A DNA stretch of 64,000 nt from Deltaproteobacteria bacterium (GCA_016875095.1 VGSG01000001.1:1-64000), one strand, 5' to 3'. Positions 9,418 to 18,555 are shown, numbered from the stretch's first letter. The notes: generated from the letters alone by a model not told the origin. Numbers and translations are program-made.

Positions 9418-10866
9418 ATGTCAGTGATTGGTCTGAAGAGCGGCTTCGTCGCGTCAGCGTTACTCATGGGCGCATTTGGCGTTTGTCCGGGGCCTGTAGC
9501 GACCGCCTCGACAACTGACGCATACGCCTATTTCGCGGACCGCTCCCGGCCCACCCTTGCCGCACACGCGGGGCGTCCGGCGCGGCCCGACTTCCAGCTT
9601 TTTCGGGACGTGATGGCCCTGGTGCGAACGAACTACGTTGAGGACATATCGAAGCGGGATCTGTTCCGCCCCGCGTTGCAGAGGCTCGCGCTTATGCTCT
9701 GGCCACTCCGCGAAGACGGAATTGACCCAATCCGGGAATGTGCGGAGAGCGACGAGGACTGCCTGTTGAAAGCCCTCCAGAGCCTGGCCGAGGCATGTGG
9801 CATGGAGCCTGAGCAGCTTCTCCGGAAGGCCCTGGACTCCATGTTGCATGAGCTCGATCCTTACAGCGGCCTCATGAGCAGCGCTATGCTGGAGGAACTC
9901 AAAGTCAGCACCACCGGCAAGTTCGGAGGGTTGGGGATGGTGGTGGCGCCCCGATCAGGGGATTTTGTGGTCATATCCTCCTTTGAAGGCTCGCCCGCGC
10001 ACAAGGCCGGTATTAAAGCCGGTGACTCCGTTCTGGCAATCGACCATATTCCGATCAATGGATTGCCCCTTGCGGAGGTGCTCCGCATGGTGCGAGGGCC
10101 GGCCGGGTCCAAGATCACCGTAACGATGAAGGAACGGAACTCGGAGAAGGTGAAGACCCTTGCGCTCCGTCGAAGCCTTATCCGCATCAACCCTGTTCGC
10201 AGCGCGGCGCTCGACAACCGTATCGGGTACGTGCGCATTGTGAATTTCCAGGAGACCACTGCGAAGGATGTCTTGCGCGCGGTGCGGCAGATATCCCGGT
10301 CAATTCCCGGCGGCCCCCAAGGCATGGTTCTGGACCTGCGGGACAATCCCGGCGGATTGTTCGATCAGGCGATAAAAGTCGCGAACCTTTTCGTGGATTC
10401 AGGGGTGATCACCATTATCCGAGGTCGGAAGGAGAACCTGAACAGAACTTTTGAAGCCACATCGGGTGACAAAGCCCCGCCTCTGCCGATAGCCGTGCTG
10501 ATCAATCGGGGCACGGCCAGCGCCGCGGAGATCCTGGCGGCTGCGTTTACCGGTCGGCCCGCATCGGTGGTGATCGGTGAGACAAGTTTCGGCAAGGCTT
10601 CTGTGCAGGGGGTCTTTCTACTGCGAAACGGGATGGCCCTGAGGCTTACCACGGCCCACTATTACACGCCGGACAACTCGGACATAGAAGGCAAAGGCAT
10701 AGAACCGGACCACCGATACGTCGGCCCGACGGAGGAATCGGACACACAAGATGCGGCTTTGCGTCGCACAGTTGACCATGAAGAGGATCCCTTAATCCGC
10801 TTCGCCGCTTCACAGTTACTTTCCTTAAGCGCTTCCGCGCAGAATCCTTTTTCCAGCCTGTACTGA
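9418..10866 (+). CDS. S41-family carboxy-terminal processing protease (CtpA-like)
   Basis: The start at 9418 is chosen because the sequence from there forms a signal peptide (LKSGFVASALLMGAFGV, then a PVATAS cleavage region). A helical N-terminal region is followed by a PDZ domain (FGGLGMVVA through VRGPAGSKITVTM) and the TSPc protease domain. The Ser-Lys dyad is Ser368 in GTASAAEIL and Lys393 in SFGKASVQG, 25 residues apart as in Tsp/CtpB. Such proteases act in the periplasm on C-termini of envelope proteins. The final ~45 residues are a short charged tail. No operon partner follows within 600 bases. Confidence 0.88.
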   Translation: MSVIGLKSGFVASALLMGAFGVCPGPVATASTTDAYAYFADRSRPTLAAHAGRPARPDFQLFRDVMALVRTNYVEDISKRDLFRPALQRLALMLWPLREDGIDPIRECAESDEDCLLKALQSLAEACGMEPEQLLRKALDSMLHELDPYSGLMSSAMLEELKVSTTGKFGGLGMVVAPRSGDFVVISSFEGSPAHKAGIKAGDSVLAIDHIPINGLPLAEVLRMVRGPAGSKITVTMKERNSEKVKTLALRRSLIRINPVRSAALDNRIGYVRIVNFQETTAKDVLRAVRQISRSIPGGPQGMVLDLRDNPGGLFDQAIKVANLFVDSGVITIIRGRKENLNRTFEATSGDKAPPLPIAVLINRGTASAAEILAAAFTGRPASVVIGETSFGKASVQGVFLLRNGMALRLTTAHYYTPDNSDIEGKGIEPDHRYVGPTEESDTQDAALRRTVDHEEDPLIRFAASQLLSLSASAQNPFSSLY

Positions 10867-11097
10867 ACATATCTCGGTAGCGAATGACGTCTGGTCCTGT
10901 AAGGAGCAATCCGACCCGCCAATTGAACGGCACACCATTGAGAAGCTCTTACTCTCATTCCGGCTGAAGATGGAATCGATCCCGCGTCCCGCGAGCCTCT
11001 CACTGGCGGTCTTTCCCCGAGTAACTGAATGGTTGCTGGAGCGTAAACAGTTACGTGCGTCACAAAAATGGCTCCACGGGGGGTCTTATCGTTTCGG
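10867..11097. other. Intergenic, no gene seen
   Basis: No coding frame with a ribosome site or recognisable homology is visible between the S41 protease stop codon and the REP-like element at 11098. Confidence 0.4.
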
Positions 11098-11173
11098 AAA
11101 TCCCCCTGCGTCCCCCTTAAAAAAAGGGGGAGCGCTGCATACCGCCCTTTCCTAATGTGGGCAGGGGGGATTT
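11098..11173. repeat. REP-like nested inverted-repeat element
   Basis: Outer arms AAATCCCCCTGC (11098-11109) and GCAGGGGGGATTT (11161-11173) are complementary apart from one extra G. Just inside the left arm is a second perfect hairpin with 8-base arms TCCCCCTT/AAGGGGGA around five A residues (11111-11131). Nested C-run/G-run intergenic elements like this are common as dispersed repeats in Desulfobacterota and other genomes. No coding content is seen. Confidence 0.6.
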
Positions 11174-11373
11174 GCGCGCGGATAACTGAAAGCACACACA
11201 GGAGCGGCCATTTTCGGCTTGACGAGACCACTCCGTTTGTGGCAATCGTATGGGCTCCAATTCATGAGGCCCGATTTTGACTGACCGAGTCGCATGCGCC
11301 GCCGAAATGATTTCTTGTCGCGGCACATTGCGCGATTTTCTTATTCGTGAGCGACAGAAGTTTATCTTATCGC

Positions 11374-11402
11374 TTGCTTTTACTCCGATTTTTTTGTATA
11401 GT
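11374..11402 (+). promoter_or_regulatory. Sigma-70-type promoter for the VOC protein gene
   Basis: TTGCTT at 11374-11379 and TATAGT at 11397-11402 are exactly 17 bases apart, with the start codon 68 bases beyond the -10 box. The gene also has a consensus AAGGAGGT ribosome site at 11451-11460. Confidence 0.6.
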
Positions 11403-11469
11403 CAGGAGGCCTCTGCTGGAGAGCATTCGGGAATTTCCCCTTGAGGCTAGGTAAGGAGGTCACGCGAGC

Positions 11470-11964
11470 ATGAACGTGCTGGCCGCACACGCTAAGCGGC
11501 TTTTGGTGGGATTCATCTGTGCAATCGGTTTCCTCGCTCTGTTCGCTATTTTGGTGGCTTATAACTCGGAGGCGGAATCCTCCAACTACGCGAGATCCGC
11601 AGTGGATGATTACCCGTTAACCATAGCGATCCCCACGGCATCGCCTCAGGAGACCATCCAGTTCTATCAGAAACTGGGGTTCAAGACCTCAGCGGGAATT
11701 ACCGGCGGATTCGACGTGGTTTCAATGGAAAAAGAGGGTAGTCCGTACAAGCTGGAGATTTGTCACAACAGATCTTCCACCACGGCCCGGGTGGACGGCG
11801 GCGTCTCCGCCATGAGTTTTCCTGTTTCGAGTCTTCCCCAAGCAGTGGAAAGCCTTCAAGCAAAGGGCCTTTCGTTCTTGGAAACATCAGCGGAGCGAGA
11901 CGGAGTAGAGTACGCGTCCCTGGCGGATCCAAACGGCATCAGCATCAAGCTTTTTCAGCGGTAA
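11470..11964 (+). CDS. Membrane-anchored VOC (glyoxalase/bleomycin-resistance) family protein
   Basis: Residues 11-30 form an N-terminal hydrophobic helix (LLVGFICAIGFLALFAILVA), after which the protein is a single VOC domain. PLTIAIPTASPQETIQFYQ opens the domain and YASLADPNGISIKLFQ closes it, with the metal-site-type Glu or its replacement at LEICHN. VOC proteins include glyoxalases, dioxygenases and drug-binding proteins. The substrate cannot be named here. An exported, anchored VOC domain is unusual, since most are cytosolic. The gene is monocistronic, with a good promoter, a strong ribosome site and a terminator at 11993. Confidence 0.75.
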   Translation: MNVLAAHAKRLLVGFICAIGFLALFAILVAYNSEAESSNYARSAVDDYPLTIAIPTASPQETIQFYQKLGFKTSAGITGGFDVVSMEKEGSPYKLEICHNRSSTTARVDGGVSAMSFPVSSLPQAVESLQAKGLSFLETSAERDGVEYASLADPNGISIKLFQR

Positions 11965-11992
11965 CAGGGCTGATACGCTCTGAGAAAACAAA

Positions 11993-12019
11993 GGCGGGTT
12001 ACGCGAGAACCCGCCTTTT
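11993..12019 (+). terminator. Rho-independent terminator of the VOC gene
   Basis: GGCGGGTT and AACCCGCC form an 8-bp stem around a 7-base loop, followed directly by TTTT. It begins 28 bases after the VOC stop codon. Confidence 0.85.
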
Positions 12020-12123
12020 CGCGTTCTGCGACAGACTGGTTTTCCGCTTCCGCAAGAATGACGCGAATTCGCGGTCCGCAATGGCTTCGAAATTCGACTT
12101 ACTTGCCGTAGTCTCGGTGCGCC

Positions 12124-13185
12124 CTACTCGCTCAATTCCCTGATAATGCCTTCGAGATCCTCGTCATCCGGCGGAAAGGGAAAATTCCGTATATCCGCGC
12201 CGGGCTTTTCATTGCCGTATGGACGATTGCACGCGGTCTTGCCGTCAGGCCCCGGGCATCCGGATGTTTCAAAGGGCTCGCGGCAAAGGATGGCTTCGTC
12301 CAGTTGCGCGGCGGTAACGCCGAAATCGAGAATGCGGCCTGATCCACTGAACGCCATCCGGTCAGGGACGGTCAGGTCGTGGTCGATGAGCCACCGAGCC
12401 AATTGGATTCGGCGGTAATTTCCGATGGGCGGTGGCGCCTGGCTTTCCAGCGCGGAACCCTTCTCGGGAAAGAACGAGAAAAGATGCGTGGAACCCCCGA
12501 GCGCGCGTGCGCGATAGATGGCCCCAACCATCTCTCGTTCGGTTTCACCCAGGCCGCAGATTAGATGGGCCCCAGCCATTCCTCGGCCAAAGACCCGGAT
12601 GCTCTCCTCATAGATCTGCCAATAGCGGTCCCATCGATGCGGCCCATTGACCGGCTTACCCCGGAATCGATCGAAGATCTCCGGGGTAGCGCCATCGATA
12701 GCCACGCCGATACGGTCCGCGCCGGCCTCTTTCATAGCCAAGAGATCCTCGCGAGTGATGATACTGGGTGAGATCAGGAGCGACACGGGCAGACCGGTTA
12801 CTTGCGCCACCTGCTTGCACACAGCGAGCACATCGTCCCGACATCGCGGATGAGTGATCATGGAAATACAGACCCGTCCCACATGGCTGGGCCCGCGCTT
12901 GATCGCTTGCACGACGTCCGGCGTAGGAAACGTCTTCCAAGGAACACGGATGAATTTTTTCGCGGTCCAAGTCGCGTCCTTTTCTCTTGCCAGGCCGCAG
13001 AACGCGCAGCTTGCCTTGCATCCATCCTCATAGGTAAGGAGCAGGTTCACGCAGCGGAGCTTTGCATTCCGATGAAACCACCCCGGGACAAACCCCAGAG
13101 TCATGGCCGCGGCAAGGGAAAGCCTCACATAAGCGGGGCTTTCATGATGGACTTCCCGGAGCGCGCCTTCGTCTGCACACTGCAT
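12124..13185 (-). CDS. Radical-SAM protein of the split lipoyl synthase type (LipS1/LipS2-like)
   Basis: The 353-residue protein has the radical-SAM cluster motif CKASCAFC (Cx3Cx2C) near residue 55 and a BioB-like C-terminus with TSGCPGPDGKTACNRP. Proteins of this shape were long labelled biotin-synthase-like. In Thermococcus two of them together insert both sulfurs into octanoyl-protein (LipS1 and LipS2). The extra C-terminal cysteines fit an auxiliary iron-sulfur cluster as sulfur donor. It is the last gene of a run that also holds a second such protein, a flavoprotein and a lipoate ligase, which is the main reason for this call. I cannot decide by eye which is LipS1. The start has GAGGT eight bases upstream. 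Confidence 0.75.
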   Translation of the reverse strand: MQCADEGALREVHHESPAYVRLSLAAAMTLGFVPGWFHRNAKLRCVNLLLTYEDGCKASCAFCGLAREKDATWTAKKFIRVPWKTFPTPDVVQAIKRGPSHVGRVCISMITHPRCRDDVLAVCKQVAQVTGLPVSLLISPSIITREDLLAMKEAGADRIGVAIDGATPEIFDRFRGKPVNGPHRWDRYWQIYEESIRVFGRGMAGAHLICGLGETEREMVGAIYRARALGGSTHLFSFFPEKGSALESQAPPPIGNYRRIQLARWLIDHDLTVPDRMAFSGSGRILDFGVTAAQLDEAILCREPFETSGCPGPDGKTACNRPYGNEKPGADIRNFPFPPDDEDLEGIIRELSE

Positions 13186-13338
13186 AAGGATTTACCTCAT
13201 TTCGATCGATAAACACTTCCGGCGTTTTTTGAAGCCGGGGCCAATACTCCAGCGCCTTCACGATAAAGAAAGCAGCCGGACGGGTTATTGGGTGGTTTCG
13301 TGTCCGGTCGCAGGATCGGAAAAGCGCTTCTCACGGGC

Positions 13339-14367
13339 TCACACGACCGAGCAGCATGTTTCTCGGAAGCTGATCGCCAACCCTCTGCTGCGGGCTTCCT
13401 CCAGACACTGGTCTGAAGGCAGGGCCACGCTGTTTATCCCTGCGCGCACGGCAAGGACGTCCAACTCCCGTCGATACTTGCCTCGAGGCCGCGCGCAGCC
13501 CAGGCCCGCGTGTAGGCCGGGTAGTTCGAATCTGGCCCGGGCCAGAAAAGCAGCCACCTGTTCGGCCGCGGGCGCGTGAACCCCCTCCATGGGTGTGCCT
13601 TTTGCCGGCATGAGCACAACCACCACGTATTGCTTTACCGGATAGTTCTTGAGCAATTCCAGCGCGGCCTGTTCTCCGCGAGGGCGACCATAGTGAATGC
13701 CGAAGACGATATGGGGCACAATCTCCAAATCGACCTCAGTCAGCGCATCAAGCGTCTGTCTTACGGTCGCGGCGCCTTTTGGGAGGTGATACACCTCTCT
13801 CGCGGTGCGATCGTCTCCGATCACATCGACAAGAACTTGGTCCACACCGGCCGCCTTCAAGCCGCGGGCTGTTGACAGATCGATCTGGCCTGAATGGACT
13901 GAGATGGCTAGATCGGTTTCGGCTTTCAAGGTCTCGATGGCAGATATGAACTCATTCCATGGGAGCCTTCCCAGCTCATCGCAGCCACCGGTGACGAGGA
14001 TCCCACGATCGCCCCGTGCCGAGGCTTCTCGTCCCAGCTTCATAAGCGCCTCCGCGTCAAGCGCGTGGGCCATGGTCTTGAGGAGCGATCCCTTGCAGTG
14101 CTCGCAATTCAGGGCGCATGTGTCACCCGTAATCGAGACCGCACGATACTTACCGCGGCGGCCGTCAACCACAAACATGCCCGGAACGTGCGCCGTGAGC
14201 AGCCATCCATGCGACGCCCGGGAGATGCTCCAGGCCCGCTCCAGAAGTCCAGGCAAGGAACCGGGCAAGACCGATCGGTCATGTGAACGTTGAGCGTCTC
14301 CCCTTTCCGGAGGCGGCGCCGCAGGGCTCTTGACTTCAGAATTTGCTGCGCGGGGCTCTTTTCTCAT
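13339..14367 (-). CDS. Second radical-SAM protein of the LipS1/LipS2 type
   Basis: The start at 14367 overlaps the stop of the upstream flavoprotein gene in an ATGA, showing translational coupling; a longer frame to 14403 is unlikely. After a ~35-residue low-complexity leader comes a radical-SAM barrel with CALNCEHC (Cx3Cx2C). The C-terminal region has GLGCARPRGKYR and a final ETCC, positions where the partner protein also carries cysteines, consistent with an auxiliary cluster. It pairs with the protein at 12124-13185. Together they would replace LipA in lipoyl assembly. Being next to a lipoate ligase argues against a biotin-synthase role. Confidence 0.75.
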   Translation of the reverse strand: MRKEPRAANSEVKSPAAPPPERGDAQRSHDRSVLPGSLPGLLERAWSISRASHGWLLTAHVPGMFVVDGRRGKYRAVSITGDTCALNCEHCKGSLLKTMAHALDAEALMKLGREASARGDRGILVTGGCDELGRLPWNEFISAIETLKAETDLAISVHSGQIDLSTARGLKAAGVDQVLVDVIGDDRTAREVYHLPKGAATVRQTLDALTEVDLEIVPHIVFGIHYGRPRGEQAALELLKNYPVKQYVVVVLMPAKGTPMEGVHAPAAEQVAAFLARARFELPGLHAGLGCARPRGKYRRELDVLAVRAGINSVALPSDQCLEEARSRGLAISFRETCCSVV

Positions 14368-15461
14368 CGAACACGTCGCCGATATTCCTTGAAGCCGATC
14401 CACCAGCTCCTGCTCGTTCGCTCGAAATCAGCCTCGCGCCAGCCAGCCATCATCAGCTCTCTCTTGGCCAGCGCATGGGCGAGGACGCCGCGGTACCGGC
14501 CGCCTATTTCGTCTTCATAGCCCTTCAAGCGCTCCTGATCGCGGCCTTTCAATGCCGCGGCTATAGCCCTACCCGCAAGGTCGCCGGACAAAACGGCCTG
14601 AGGAATGCCCGCTCCCGTAATAGGATGAGTGAGCCCCGCCGCGTCGCCGCAGAGAACCACGTTGTCGATCACCAGCTTTGATCTCATGCCCGATACGGGA
14701 ATCAACCCCGCGGTTCGGCTGAGCATTCCCGGCCCGATCAGACCTTGTGACACCAACATGTTTACCAACTTTTCCAGCAGCTTCCTCGGGCTCAGGGTCG
14801 GTTCAGCAGCCACCCCCAATCCCACGTTGGCCACATTTCCTTTCGGGAAGAGCCAGCCGTATCCCCCCTTCAGATCGCGGGAGAGAAAAATCATCGTCTT
14901 ATTCAATGGATTTGTCAGCGGAGCTTCGATCTGCGCGCCTCTGAGATACACGGGTTGATCCATTCCTAAGGTAGAGGCCACAGTTGATACAGCGCCGTCT
15001 GCCGCAACAACGAACCGAGCCCGGACGAAATTCTCTCGACCGTCAATCCCAATGATCCAGGATTCGCCCTCCCGGCCTTTCAGCCGTGCTCCGGACAAGA
15101 CGATCGCTCCGGCCGCCGCTGCTTCACGGGCAAGGCGCCGATCAAAACGCGCTCGATCTATGAGAAAGCCTGGGGAGCGCTGCTCTGTTCCCGGACGCAG
15201 CGGTTCACCCTGCGGCAAGTTCAGGTCTATAACCAGAGTTTCCATACTTTCCACCGTCTGGACTATGGAAACCCTGTCCAGGTCGCATTCGACAAAGAGC
15301 CGCTGCGGAACGAACTCGCCGCAGTGAGGCTGTTCGCCGATTCTGGGTTTCGCATCAATCAGGAGCGTCCGAGCGCCCGCGGCTGCCGCGGCGGTCGCGG
15401 CGCGCGAGCCGGCGGGGCCTGCGCCCACGACGAGCGTATCCCAATCATCCTGCAAGAGCAT
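14364..15461 (-). CDS. FAD-dependent geranylgeranyl-reductase-family oxidoreductase (LipT-like)
   Basis: The N-terminal DTLVVGAGPAGSRAA is a Rossmann FAD-binding motif, and LCGDAAGLTHPITGAGI is the second FAD motif typical of the geranylgeranyl reductase/PHBH superfamily. In lipoate-binding-protein gene clusters of sulfur oxidisers, a flavoprotein of this kind (LipT) sits beside LipS1, LipS2 and the ligase and is thought to supply electrons. The same neighbourhood is seen here, so that role is inferred, while archaeal-lipid reduction is the alternative annotation. The start overlaps the ligase stop by 17 bases and the stop overlaps the next start by 4, so these genes form one tight operon. 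Confidence 0.75.
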   Translation of the reverse strand: MLLQDDWDTLVVGAGPAGSRAATAAAAAGARTLLIDAKPRIGEQPHCGEFVPQRLFVECDLDRVSIVQTVESMETLVIDLNLPQGEPLRPGTEQRSPGFLIDRARFDRRLAREAAAAGAIVLSGARLKGREGESWIIGIDGRENFVRARFVVAADGAVSTVASTLGMDQPVYLRGAQIEAPLTNPLNKTMIFLSRDLKGGYGWLFPKGNVANVGLGVAAEPTLSPRKLLEKLVNMLVSQGLIGPGMLSRTAGLIPVSGMRSKLVIDNVVLCGDAAGLTHPITGAGIPQAVLSGDLAGRAIAAALKGRDQERLKGYEDEIGGRYRGVLAHALAKRELMMAGWREADFERTSRSWWIGFKEYRRRVR

Positions 15462-17016
15462 GAAGGCGCCTAAGGGTCTTTTCGATCAATGCCACATTGA
15501 GGCTGGTCTTGTTGTCAAAATGTCCTTGATAGGCTTGCATCCCCTTACCCAGGTCGTAGCAGGTGGTTGAATCCAGGTTCACAAGGAGACCTTTGGCCTT
15601 AACTTGCTCCATCTCCTGCTGATGCTTCGCATAGAATGCCTCACAGCACGAACCCACGTACAGTCCGTCCCGATGCTCACATTGCGAGCGCAGCACATAC
15701 ATGAGATGCTCGAAGCTTTGAACGGTGATGGGGGTCATCTGAAAGGAGCGCGCCAGCCTGCAGCAGTCCCCGATTTCGCACTGGCCGCACTCGTCGCACC
15801 TCGGCACATGCCGGAATTCGCAGTCAAGACTCTTTGAGCAATAGGGGAGCAGCAACCACCGCGGTCTGTGCGTCCCCAGCTCCTGCGGGCTCACGTTGAT
15901 GAGGAAAAGTTCATTGACTTCGCTGAGCGTGAATCCGCCTTTGGCGAGTATTTTCCGTTCAGCGGCCGCTCCCACAGCCCGACTCACCTGTTCGTGCTCG
16001 ATGCCCAGGAAACGACCGTTCGTAGATGCGAGAAAGGAAAGAACAGCCTTCTCCAGCGCTTGCTTTTGGAAGAGTTGGCCGACCAGGGAAGCTTCCAAGT
16101 CGTGAACGAGCCTCGCGGGCATGGCAAAAAAATCGCCTGCGATGAGGGCCTGGCTCACTCTCTTGCCCCCCGGAGAAGCCCACAAGTGAATTCGCATGGT
16201 TCCCGCGTCGGTTTGCGCGATAGAGCGGGTCGGCTCCCCTTCCCACTCGGGCCTGGATTGAGCCCTGATCCATTCCGGACTCCGGAAAAAGCTCACCTCT
16301 TCTCGGAGCCGAGACTGCTCCCTTGGAGTCAATGACCCGGGGATAATCTCAATATCCAGGCCGGATGAGAACTCAGCGACCAGCGCCTCCTTGAGTTCCT
16401 GAACGGTGGGTGTCGGATGAAGAAGGTCAGAGAGGAAGCAGATCCGTTCCATGAGCGATTCGATTTCCCGCTTTTTCAGCTTTTCCACAGGAACCCGAAG
16501 CGCTTTGAGGAACTGCTCGACCTCGTTCTCCACCAGCACCGTGCCCTGGAACATGAAGCCACCGGAAATGGTAACACCTCCGGTTCCCGAGATTTTTCTG
16601 CCGTCCACTTCGATATCATTGCGGGGTCTGAATCGAGCGCGGATCCCGAGACGCGACAGACCCGCGGCCGCTACGGAACAGATCCGATGGAGGATAGTTT
16701 CAAATGAATCGCGAAACGGCCGCTCGCCCTGAACACCGAAGATCTCCCATCCGAGCGCGGACTCCTGAAATAATATGGCGCCTCCTCCGGTAATCCTGCG
16801 GTTGATATCGATTCCGTGAGTTCGGCAGTAGTCTGAGCGGATTTCCAGGTCCACGTCTTGGTGGTATCCCACGAGAGCCGCGAGCGGCGAAAACTGCAAG
16901 AAACGCAGGGTGAGCGGGCTCTTCTTTTCAGCGACCTCTTCGAGAATAATTTGGTCCAGGGCCATGTTTTCGGCCGCGGTCATATGGCCTGTGTCGAGGA
17001 GTCGGAAGTCGGTCAT
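15445..17016 (-). CDS. Lipoate-protein ligase fused to a DUF116-like Cys-rich domain
   Basis: Residues 1-250 are a lipoate/biotin ligase catalytic domain: RRITGGGAI begins at residue 73 and NDIEVDGRKISGTGG holds the catalytic Lys141. Residues ~280-365 resemble the LplB accessory domain needed to activate lipoate or octanoate. From about residue 390 to the end is a DUF116-like domain with clustered cysteines (393, 399, 407, 410, 413, 418, 419, then 446, 457, 458, 486), which could hold an iron-sulfur cluster or zinc. The enzyme would attach octanoate or lipoate to an acceptor lysine, and the radical-SAM pair downstream would then add sulfur. At 523 aa it is much longer than an ordinary LplA (~330). 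Confidence 0.82.
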   Translation of the reverse strand: MTDFRLLDTGHMTAAENMALDQIILEEVAEKKSPLTLRFLQFSPLAALVGYHQDVDLEIRSDYCRTHGIDINRRITGGGAILFQESALGWEIFGVQGERPFRDSFETILHRICSVAAAGLSRLGIRARFRPRNDIEVDGRKISGTGGVTISGGFMFQGTVLVENEVEQFLKALRVPVEKLKKREIESLMERICFLSDLLHPTPTVQELKEALVAEFSSGLDIEIIPGSLTPREQSRLREEVSFFRSPEWIRAQSRPEWEGEPTRSIAQTDAGTMRIHLWASPGGKRVSQALIAGDFFAMPARLVHDLEASLVGQLFQKQALEKAVLSFLASTNGRFLGIEHEQVSRAVGAAAERKILAKGGFTLSEVNELFLINVSPQELGTHRPRWLLLPYCSKSLDCEFRHVPRCDECGQCEIGDCCRLARSFQMTPITVQSFEHLMYVLRSQCEHRDGLYVGSCCEAFYAKHQQEMEQVKAKGLLVNLDSTTCYDLGKGMQAYQGHFDNKTSLNVALIEKTLRRLHALAG

Positions 17017-17062
17017 CGGAAATGAACTCAGTCAAAAGAACGTGATTAGAAGTGAACAGGAA

Positions 17063-18475
17063 TTATTGCAGGACCGGGAACAGCTTGGTCCTGGGGGCCG
17101 CGTGAATCGGTCCGTCCTGCAAACCCATCGCGGCTTCCCGCACTGCTTCAGACAACGTCGGGTGCGGATGCATGGTTTCAACAATATCCGACGCGGACAT
17201 GCGCGCGCGAATCGCCAAGGTCAGTTCACCAATCAATTCCGAAACCTGCGGACCCAGGAGATGCGCCGCAATGAGCCTCTTGGTCTCCGCGTGCTCGATG
17301 AGCTTCACCCACCCGAGCGATTCTCCCATGGCCATGGCTTTACCGCTAGCCGAGAGCGGAAATGTGCTTGTTCGGAAAGGAAAACCCGCCGCGGCCGCTT
17401 CTTGTTCAGTGGGCCCTACCCATGCGATTTGGGGCAGCGTGAAGACGCAACAAGGGACAAGCTCGTCTTCTGACGGCCTCTCGAAGCCCGCGACGTTTTC
17501 CGCTACCACCTCACCTTGATATGAGGCTACATGGGCAAGCATTCTCTTGCCCAGCGCATCTCCGATCGCATATACGTTTTCTAGGGAGGTGCGCAGGTAA
17601 CGGTCCACCTGGAGAGCGCCGTTCACCATGGTGGCGCCCAGCTCATCCATCCCCGATCCCTCATAGAATGGACGCCTCCCTGTGGCCAGAAGCGTCAGGT
17701 CCGTTTCCGCGGTCTTTTCTTGAGAGCCTTTTTCGTAGAGCACCCGGAGCCCGCTCCGATTCGATTCGATCGCCCGTACTCGTACCCCGGTTTCGATCCG
17801 GACACCTTGCGGCTGGACAAGCGAAGCGTACTTCCGCGCGAGCTCGCCGTCCACTCCGGGAAGTATCCTGTCCAGAAGCTCAAGAACGGTCACCTTCGCG
17901 CCCATGCCCGCGAAGAGCGCGGCAAACTCCTGCCCGATAATACCGCCGCCGATGATAATCAGTCTTTTCGGAGGCTTCTCCAGCATAAGCATGTGCCGAG
18001 TGGTGAGCACCCCCGGAAGGTTCGCGCCCGGAATCGGAGGCCGGATGGATCGAGAACCGGTTGCAATGACAATGTTTTTCGCGTGAAGATTCTCCCCTTG
18101 ATCGGTAAGGGCAACACCGGGTTCCGCCACTCTCGCGTGCGTCTTAACTGTGCGGATCCCCAGCGTGGCAATCTGTTTTTCCAGACCGGAAACGAGCTTG
18201 TCCACCACAGCGTTTTTTCGGCTCATCATGCGGCTGAAATCGAGGTTCGGCGCACTGTCCAAAATCAGGTCTTTGGCCGCGCGCTTCACCCACGAATAGC
18301 CCTCCAGATCGGATAAGAGGGTTTTTGTAGGAATACACCCGTGATTCAAGCAGACCCCGCCGATCCGTTCCTTTTCCGCCAGAACCACGCTAAGTCCCAA
18401 TTGACGCGCGCGAATTGCGGCCACGTACCCTCCGGGCCCCCCGCCGATCACAGCCACATCGTAGGTTTCAGCCAT
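17063..18475 (-). CDS. lpdA: Dihydrolipoamide dehydrogenase
   Basis: This FAD enzyme reoxidises dihydrolipoyl groups with NAD+ in the 2-oxoacid dehydrogenase or glycine cleavage systems. The FAD motif is VIGGGPGGYVAA, the redox-active disulfide is GGVCLNHGCIPTK, the NAD motif is IIGGGIIGQEFA, and the C-terminal HPHPTLSE carries the catalytic His-Glu pair. The start at 18475 matches the family (MAETYDV). A frame with a good AAGGTG site extends to 18535 and could add 20 residues. It is the first lipoate-related gene of the run, 46 bases before the ligase. No lipoyl-domain protein is present in the window. Confidence 0.92.
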   Translation of the reverse strand: MAETYDVAVIGGGPGGYVAAIRARQLGLSVVLAEKERIGGVCLNHGCIPTKTLLSDLEGYSWVKRAAKDLILDSAPNLDFSRMMSRKNAVVDKLVSGLEKQIATLGIRTVKTHARVAEPGVALTDQGENLHAKNIVIATGSRSIRPPIPGANLPGVLTTRHMLMLEKPPKRLIIIGGGIIGQEFAALFAGMGAKVTVLELLDRILPGVDGELARKYASLVQPQGVRIETGVRVRAIESNRSGLRVLYEKGSQEKTAETDLTLLATGRRPFYEGSGMDELGATMVNGALQVDRYLRTSLENVYAIGDALGKRMLAHVASYQGEVVAENVAGFERPSEDELVPCCVFTLPQIAWVGPTEQEAAAAGFPFRTSTFPLSASGKAMAMGESLGWVKLIEHAETKRLIAAHLLGPQVSELIGELTLAIRARMSASDIVETMHPHPTLSEAVREAAMGLQDGPIHAAPRTKLFPVLQ

Positions 18476-18555
18476 TCTTGCTGTTCCCGGACGGCGCCTG
18501 CCGGCAAACGGCTCGCCGCTGAGACATTCGGACACCTTGAGCCGAGGTTTAATCC

